A DNA stretch of 61,675 nt from HGM04593 sp045613945 (GTDB lineage: Bacteria; Bacteroidota; Bacteroidia; Bacteroidales; Bacteroidaceae): positions 1-61,675 of the forward strand of contig JAZLBZ010000057.1 in NCBI GenBank assembly GCA_045613945.1, read 5' to 3'. Made by a program: the position numbers and the translations under genes. The notes beneath the pieces were generated by a model. That model saw only the letters and a list, made by a program, of their open reading frames with translations, had not been told where the DNA came from and ran no database searches. Below, one piece after another: positions 57,274 to 61,675 of this stretch; position 1 is the stretch's first letter, and each line of letters begins with the position of its first letter.

Positions 57274-58380
57274 ATGTACAAGAAAGACAATCGTATTGTT
57301 GCCACACTCGATGCAGGTGGCACAAACTTCGTATTCGGCGCCATGCAGGCCGGAGAGTTCATCATTGACCCGGTATCTGTTCCGGCACAGTCACACGACC
57401 TCGACCTCTGCCTGCAGAACATGGTCAACGGTTTCCAGCAGGTATTCGACAAGTTGGATGAGAAACCCGTTGCCATCAGTTTCGCATTCCCCGGCCCAGC
57501 CGACTACCCTAACGGCATCATCGGCGGCTACCTGCCCAACTTCCCATCGTTCCGCGACGGCGTTGCGCTTGGCGCATTCCTCGAGGGCAAGTTCGGCGTG
57601 CCGGTATTCATCAACAACGACGGCGACCTTTTTGCATACGGCGAGGCACTCTGCGGCATGTTGCCGGAGATAAACAGCCGCCTCAAGGAACTCGGCTCTG
57701 CAAAGCAGTACAAGAACCTCATTGGCTACACTCTTGGCACAGGTTTCGGCATTGGCGTGGTGATTGACAATAACCTTAATCGCGGTGACAACTCTTGCGT
57801 GGAGACATTCTGCCTGCGCCACAGGGATATGCCCGACGTGATTGTAGAGGACGGCGTTGCCATACGTGCCGTTTGCCGCGTATATGGCGAGCAGAGCGGC
57901 AACCCCAATCATGGACTCACTCCAAAGGATATATGTGAGATTGCCGACGGCACTCGCGAGGGCGACCAGGCTGCCGCAAAGGAAGCCTTTGCATCGCTGG
58001 GCCGCGTTGCAGGCGCAGCCATCTCAACAGCAGTGACCATCATCGACGGCCTTGTTGTCATTGGCGGTGGCGTGTCGGCAGCAAGCCGTTGGATTATGCC
58101 TGCACTGCTTGAGGAGATGCGCTCAAAACTGCGCACTCTTGGCGGCGACGAGGTAAGCCTTGTGCAGATGAAGGTCTATGACCTGGAAAATGCCGATGAA
58201 TTCGCGCTTTTTGCAAAGGGAGAAACCAAGAAAGTAAAGGTATACGGCGAGGATAGATACGTAGACTATGACTGCCAGAAGCGCGTGGGCATTGCAATCT
58301 CAAAGCTTGGCGCAAGCAAGGCCGTATCGGTTGGCGCATACGCCTTTGCGCTCAGCGAACTCGACAAGAAACAGGCATAA
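57274..58380 (+). CDS. ROK family sugar kinase (probable manno-/hexokinase)
   Basis: A 368-residue cytoplasmic kinase of the ROK family. The ATP phosphate-1 loop is LDAGGTNFVFG (residues 12-22), substrate contacts lie in FAFPGPADYPNG and FINNDGDLFAYGEA, where the catalytic Asp lies in NNDGD, and the phosphate-2 loop is GYTLGTGFGIG. The zinc-binding ROK consensus (GHxxxxxxxxxCxCGxxGCxE) is absent; in its place is CVETFCLRHRDMPDVIVEDG. Its place between GH5 and GH92 genes suggests it phosphorylates mannose released by these enzymes (inference). It sits 13 nt after GH5 and 5 nt before GH92. Confidence 0.88.
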   Translation: MYKKDNRIVATLDAGGTNFVFGAMQAGEFIIDPVSVPAQSHDLDLCLQNMVNGFQQVFDKLDEKPVAISFAFPGPADYPNGIIGGYLPNFPSFRDGVALGAFLEGKFGVPVFINNDGDLFAYGEALCGMLPEINSRLKELGSAKQYKNLIGYTLGTGFGIGVVIDNNLNRGDNSCVETFCLRHRDMPDVIVEDGVAIRAVCRVYGEQSGNPNHGLTPKDICEIADGTREGDQAAAKEAFASLGRVAGAAISTAVTIIDGLVVIGGGVSAASRWIMPALLEEMRSKLRTLGGDEVSLVQMKVYDLENADEFALFAKGETKKVKVYGEDRYVDYDCQKRVGIAISKLGASKAVSVGAYAFALSELDKKQA

Positions 58381-58385
58381 ATATT

Positions 58386-60632
58386 ATGATGAAAAGGATT
58401 ATTTCACTACTGTTGCTGCTTGCCCCGCTTGCAGCAGCGGCGCAAAAGCCTGCCGACCTGGTTAACCCATTCATTGGCACAACCAACTTTGGCACAACCA
58501 ACCCGGGTGCAGTCACGCCTAACGGCATGATGTCGGTTGTCCCGTTCAACGTAATGGGTTCTGACCTCAATGTCTTTGACAAGGACCAGCGCTGGTGGTC
58601 GGCACCTTATGAGTACAATAACAAGTTCTTCACCGGATATGCCCACGTTGCACTGAGCGGTGTGGGATGCCCCGAGGCATCGTCACTCCTGGTTATGCCC
58701 ACAAGCGGTGAACTTGACGTGAACTATTTCAGTTACGGTTCGGAATATACAAACGAGAAGGCCTCGCCGGGATATTACAGCAATGAACTCACAAAATATG
58801 GCATAAAGACCGAGGTGACAGCCACCACCCGCTCATCATGCGAACGCTACACCTTCCCTGCCGGCAAGGGCAACATTATCCTGAACCTGGGCCAGGGACT
58901 CACCAATGAGTGCGGCGCAATGGTGCGTCGCGTGAGCAGCACCGAGGTCGAGGGATTCAAGTTGCTTGGTACATTCTGCTACACCACACAGGCGGTATTC
59001 CCCATCTACTTTGTCATGCGCGTGTCAAAGACACCCACAAGCGAAGGAGCATGGAAGTTCCAGCCTGCACTCAGCGGTGTCGAGGCCGAGTGGACCCCTG
59101 ACGACGGTACATACAAACTCTACGAGAACTACTATCGCGAGGTTGCCGGCGACAATATCGGCTACCGTTTCTGCTACGACGGCCTTGCCGAGGGCGAGCA
59201 GATTACCGTGCAGTTGGGTGTCTCATTCGTTTCAATCGAGAATGCGAGGGAGAACCTCAATGCCGAGCAGCAGGGCAAGGAGTTTGACGCCGTCCATGCA
59301 CAGGCTGTCGAGCAGTGGAATAACGACTTGGGACGCATACGCATCGAGGGCGGCACAAAGGAGCAGCAGACAATCTTCTACACTGCGCTCTACCACGCAC
59401 TCATCCACCCAAGCATCATCAGCGATGTGAACGGCGAGTACCCCAAGATGGAGAATGGCGAGACAGGAAAGAGCGACCACACACGCTACACAGTTTTTTC
59501 GCTGTGGGACACATACCGCAACCTGCACCAGTTGCTCACACTTGTATACCCCGAGCGCCAGACCGACATGCTGCGCACAATGGTTGGCATGTACGAGGAC
59601 TGGGGATGGCTGCCACGCTGGGAACTCTTCGGGCGCGAGACATTCACAATGGAGGGAGACCCTGCTGCCATTGTCATTGCCGACAGTTGGATAAAGGGCC
59701 TGCGCGACTTTGACATTGAGACAGCATACCAGGCAATGCTCAAGTCGGCAACCACCGAGGGAGCAAAGAACCTCATACGCCCCGACATTGACCCCTATCT
59801 GAAGAATGGATATATCCCACTATGGTACTTCTCAAGCGACCTCTCGGGCGACAACTCAGTGTCGCATGCACTTGAGTACTGCTCGGCCGACTACGCCATT
59901 GCACAACTTGCCGACTCGCTTGGCGACAAGACACGTGCAAAGGAGTTCCTCAAGCGCTCACAGAGTTACCGCCGCTACTATTGCAAGGAGCATGGCACAC
60001 TGCGCCCGCTCACAAAGGAGGGCAAGTTCCTGGGCGACTTTGACCCCGCCACAGGCAAGAATTTTGAGAACGTACCCGGTTTCCACGAGGCATCGGCATG
60101 GTGCTACACATTTGCCGTCCCACACGACTTGAATGGATTGACAAGACTAATGGGCGGCAAGAAGAACTTTGTCAAGAGCCTGCAGGGAGTGTTTGACAAT
60201 GGTCACTACGACCCCGCAAACGAGCCTGACATTGTATATGCCTACCTCTTCAGCCGCATAAAAGGCGAGGAGTGGCGCACACAGAAGGAGGTTAAGAGCA
60301 TCCTCGACAACCACTACAAGAACGCCCCTGACGGCATCCCCGGCAATGACGACACAGGCACAATGTCGGCTTGGGCAGTGTTCTCAATGATGGGCATCTA
60401 CCCCGACTGCCCCGGCGAGCCAACCTACACCATCACCACACCGGTGTTCGACAAGGTGCAGATAAACACCCCCGGCGGGGTGATTACAATTGAGTGCGAC
60501 CGCCCCACCCCCGACAGTCACTACATTGACAACATTGAGGTTGATGGCAAGCCAAGCGGCTACCGCATAACACACAAGCAGTTGCTTGACAATGCAAACA
60601 TAAGACTCACACTTAAAAAAGAAGCAAAATGA
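58386..60632 (+). CDS. GH92 family alpha-mannosidase
   Basis: A 748-residue exported exo-alpha-mannosidase, calcium-dependent and inverting in this family. The signal peptide ends AAAAQ (about residue 20). The mature protein starts LVNPFIGTTNFGTTNPGAV, the N-terminal beta-sandwich signature. The catalytic (alpha/alpha)6 domain carries SDHTRYTVFSLWDTYRNLH, MYEDWGWLPRWELFG, the probable acid Glu568 in FHEASAW and the base pair Asp655/Asp656 in PGNDDTGTMSAW. It overlaps the second GH92 gene by 4 nt (ATGA) and follows ROK by 5 nt. GH92 enzymes remove alpha-1,2-, 1,3-, 1,4- or 1,6-linked mannose from yeast mannan or N-glycans; the linkage is not decided here. Confidence 0.95.
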   Translation: MMKRIISLLLLLAPLAAAAQKPADLVNPFIGTTNFGTTNPGAVTPNGMMSVVPFNVMGSDLNVFDKDQRWWSAPYEYNNKFFTGYAHVALSGVGCPEASSLLVMPTSGELDVNYFSYGSEYTNEKASPGYYSNELTKYGIKTEVTATTRSSCERYTFPAGKGNIILNLGQGLTNECGAMVRRVSSTEVEGFKLLGTFCYTTQAVFPIYFVMRVSKTPTSEGAWKFQPALSGVEAEWTPDDGTYKLYENYYREVAGDNIGYRFCYDGLAEGEQITVQLGVSFVSIENARENLNAEQQGKEFDAVHAQAVEQWNNDLGRIRIEGGTKEQQTIFYTALYHALIHPSIISDVNGEYPKMENGETGKSDHTRYTVFSLWDTYRNLHQLLTLVYPERQTDMLRTMVGMYEDWGWLPRWELFGRETFTMEGDPAAIVIADSWIKGLRDFDIETAYQAMLKSATTEGAKNLIRPDIDPYLKNGYIPLWYFSSDLSGDNSVSHALEYCSADYAIAQLADSLGDKTRAKEFLKRSQSYRRYYCKEHGTLRPLTKEGKFLGDFDPATGKNFENVPGFHEASAWCYTFAVPHDLNGLTRLMGGKKNFVKSLQGVFDNGHYDPANEPDIVYAYLFSRIKGEEWRTQKEVKSILDNHYKNAPDGIPGNDDTGTMSAWAVFSMMGIYPDCPGEPTYTITTPVFDKVQINTPGGVITIECDRPTPDSHYIDNIEVDGKPSGYRITHKQLLDNANIRLTLKKEAK

Positions 60633-61675
60633 AATTCAGGAACAGCATAATGGCACTTGCGCTGCTATTGGCAGGCTGTGCGCAGCAACCGGCGCAGGAA
60701 CAGGAAAGACTGACCGACTATGTCAACCCGCTCATTGGCAGCGGCGGTCACGGCCACGTATTCGTTGGCGCAAGCGTGCCATTCGGCATGGTACAGTTGG
60801 GCCCCACCAGCATCAACCAGACATGGGACTGGTGCTCGGGCTATCACCAGGACGAAGCGTCGGTAATAGGATTCTCGCACACCCACTTGAGCGGAACCGG
60901 CATTGGCGACCTTTTCGATGTTACCGTCATGCCCGTAACAGGCGAGGTGGAATATGAGCGCGGTACGATAAATGACCCATACAGCGGCATGTGGTCATTT
61001 GCCGAGCGCACAAGCGAGATTGCAAAACCCGGATACTACAGCGTGCCGCTCATGCGCTACGGCATCAAGGCCGAGATGACAGCCACTGCCCGCGTAGGAC
61101 TCCACCGCTACACATTCCCCGAGAGCAAGGATGCAGCCATTGTCATTGACCTTGAGAACGGAGGCTGCTGGGACAAGAGCACCGAGACATTCATGCAGGC
61201 CGAGGGCAACACCCGCGTTGTCGGTTACCGCTACTCAAAAGGCTGGGCAAAGAACCAGCGCATCTACTTTGCTGCGGAGTTTGCAAAGCCCTTCGACAGT
61301 TTTGAACTGAAGGGAAACAAGGATATGTACGGACGTGCATCGTTCAGCACTGCAGCAGGCGAGGAGGTAATCCTAAAGGTTGCAATATCCCCTGTGAGCA
61401 TCGACGGCGCAAAGTTAGCACTTGAGAGTGAACTCCCCGGCTGGGATTTTGCCGCAGTTCAGGCAGCGGCTGTTGACGCTTGGGAGAACGAACTCTCACG
61501 CATCAAGGCAGAAATCAAGGACAAGGAGCAGAAGCAGATTTTCTACACAGCAATGTACCACGCAATGATTGCCCCAATGCTCTTCAGCGACGTGAACGGC
61601 GACTATCGTGGTGCCGATGACCAGGTATACAACAGCGACAAGCCACGCTACACCTGTTTCTCACTTTGGGATACA
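60629..61675 (+). CDS. GH92 family alpha-mannosidase, lipoprotein, C-terminus cut by window edge
   Basis: The first 349 residues of a second GH92 enzyme, open to the window end. It is a lipoprotein (LALLLAGC, Cys17), unlike the soluble paralogue upstream. The mature part has the GH92 opening block DYVNPLIGSGGHGHVFVGAS and FGMVQLGPTSINQTWDWCSG, then GFSHTHLSGTG, and the start of the catalytic domain QIFYTAMYHAMIAPMLF, with the window ending within CFSLWDT. The active-site acid and base lie beyond the edge. It is distinct from the upstream enzyme (GSGGHGHV against GTTNFGTT), which suggests another linkage specificity. Translationally coupled by a 4-nt overlap. Confidence 0.94.
   Translation, partial: MKFRNSIMALALLLAGCAQQPAQEQERLTDYVNPLIGSGGHGHVFVGASVPFGMVQLGPTSINQTWDWCSGYHQDEASVIGFSHTHLSGTGIGDLFDVTVMPVTGEVEYERGTINDPYSGMWSFAERTSEIAKPGYYSVPLMRYGIKAEMTATARVGLHRYTFPESKDAAIVIDLENGGCWDKSTETFMQAEGNTRVVGYRYSKGWAKNQRIYFAAEFAKPFDSFELKGNKDMYGRASFSTAAGEEVILKVAISPVSIDGAKLALESELPGWDFAAVQAAAVDAWENELSRIKAEIKDKEQKQIFYTAMYHAMIAPMLFSDVNGDYRGADDQVYNSDKPRYTCFSLWDT

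Noticed and set aside
1..61675. CRISPR array, tRNA, rRNA, insertion sequence or prophage genes
   Set aside because: I found no regularly spaced repeats, no cloverleaf-like sequences, no transposase or phage proteins on either strand; short RNA genes could still be missed by eye.

Overview
The window is chromosomal DNA from a member of the order Bacteroidales (phylum Bacteroidota), probably a gut or oral commensal. The grounds are SusC/SusD pairs, a MurF-alanine racemase fusion, meso-diaminopimelate dehydrogenase, an S46 dipeptidyl-peptidase, PorX and PorW/SprE homologues, GH92 mannosidases, and many promoters of the Bacteroidota type (TTTG, about 19 bp, TAnnTTTG) in front of genes without clear Shine-Dalgarno sites. 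I cannot name the genus. I saw no tRNA, rRNA, insertion sequence, prophage or CRISPR array. dxs is cut by the left edge and a second GH92 gene by the right edge.

Positions 1-31300 are mostly core metabolism and cell-envelope genes. dxs (-) diverges from a GSCFA-domain gene overlapped by murF-alr (+). Then come an SNF-type Na+ symporter, ddh and pnp (all -), a thioredoxin-like lipoprotein, greA and a HIT protein (+), and a small membrane protein (-). pyrC overlaps a free-standing MetH reactivation-domain gene, followed by plsC and an S46 peptidase (+). On the minus strand lie a C26-M19 peptidase fusion and an operon of two FKBP isomerases with an Lrp/AsnC regulator. A plus-strand operon (22688-30162) carries a Cys/His-rich membrane protein, a PorW/SprE-like TPR lipoprotein, PorX, TsaE, a 106-residue orphan and YgiQ. 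Rubredoxin and a class III sirtuin (-) close this part.

Positions 31390-47340 hold one large minus-strand transport operon. Its order of transcription is fasciclin-like lipoprotein, SusC, SusD, fasciclin-like lipoprotein, SusC, SusD. It has its own promoter, a terminator on either side, and no recognisable enzyme or regulator. This is the best candidate in the window for an undescribed system.

Positions 47389-53333 are a minus-strand operon: SlyD-like isomerase, aroC, a large DUF6057-like membrane protein with a soluble insertion, and a beta-propeller-type lipoprotein carrying a CXXCH haem motif. Positions 53456-61675 (+) are a mannose/mannan or N-glycan cluster: a four-repeat NPCBM-like surface protein, a GH5 mannanase-like lipoprotein, a ROK kinase and two GH92 alpha-mannosidases. 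These would bind, cut and trim mannose-rich glycans and phosphorylate the released sugar.
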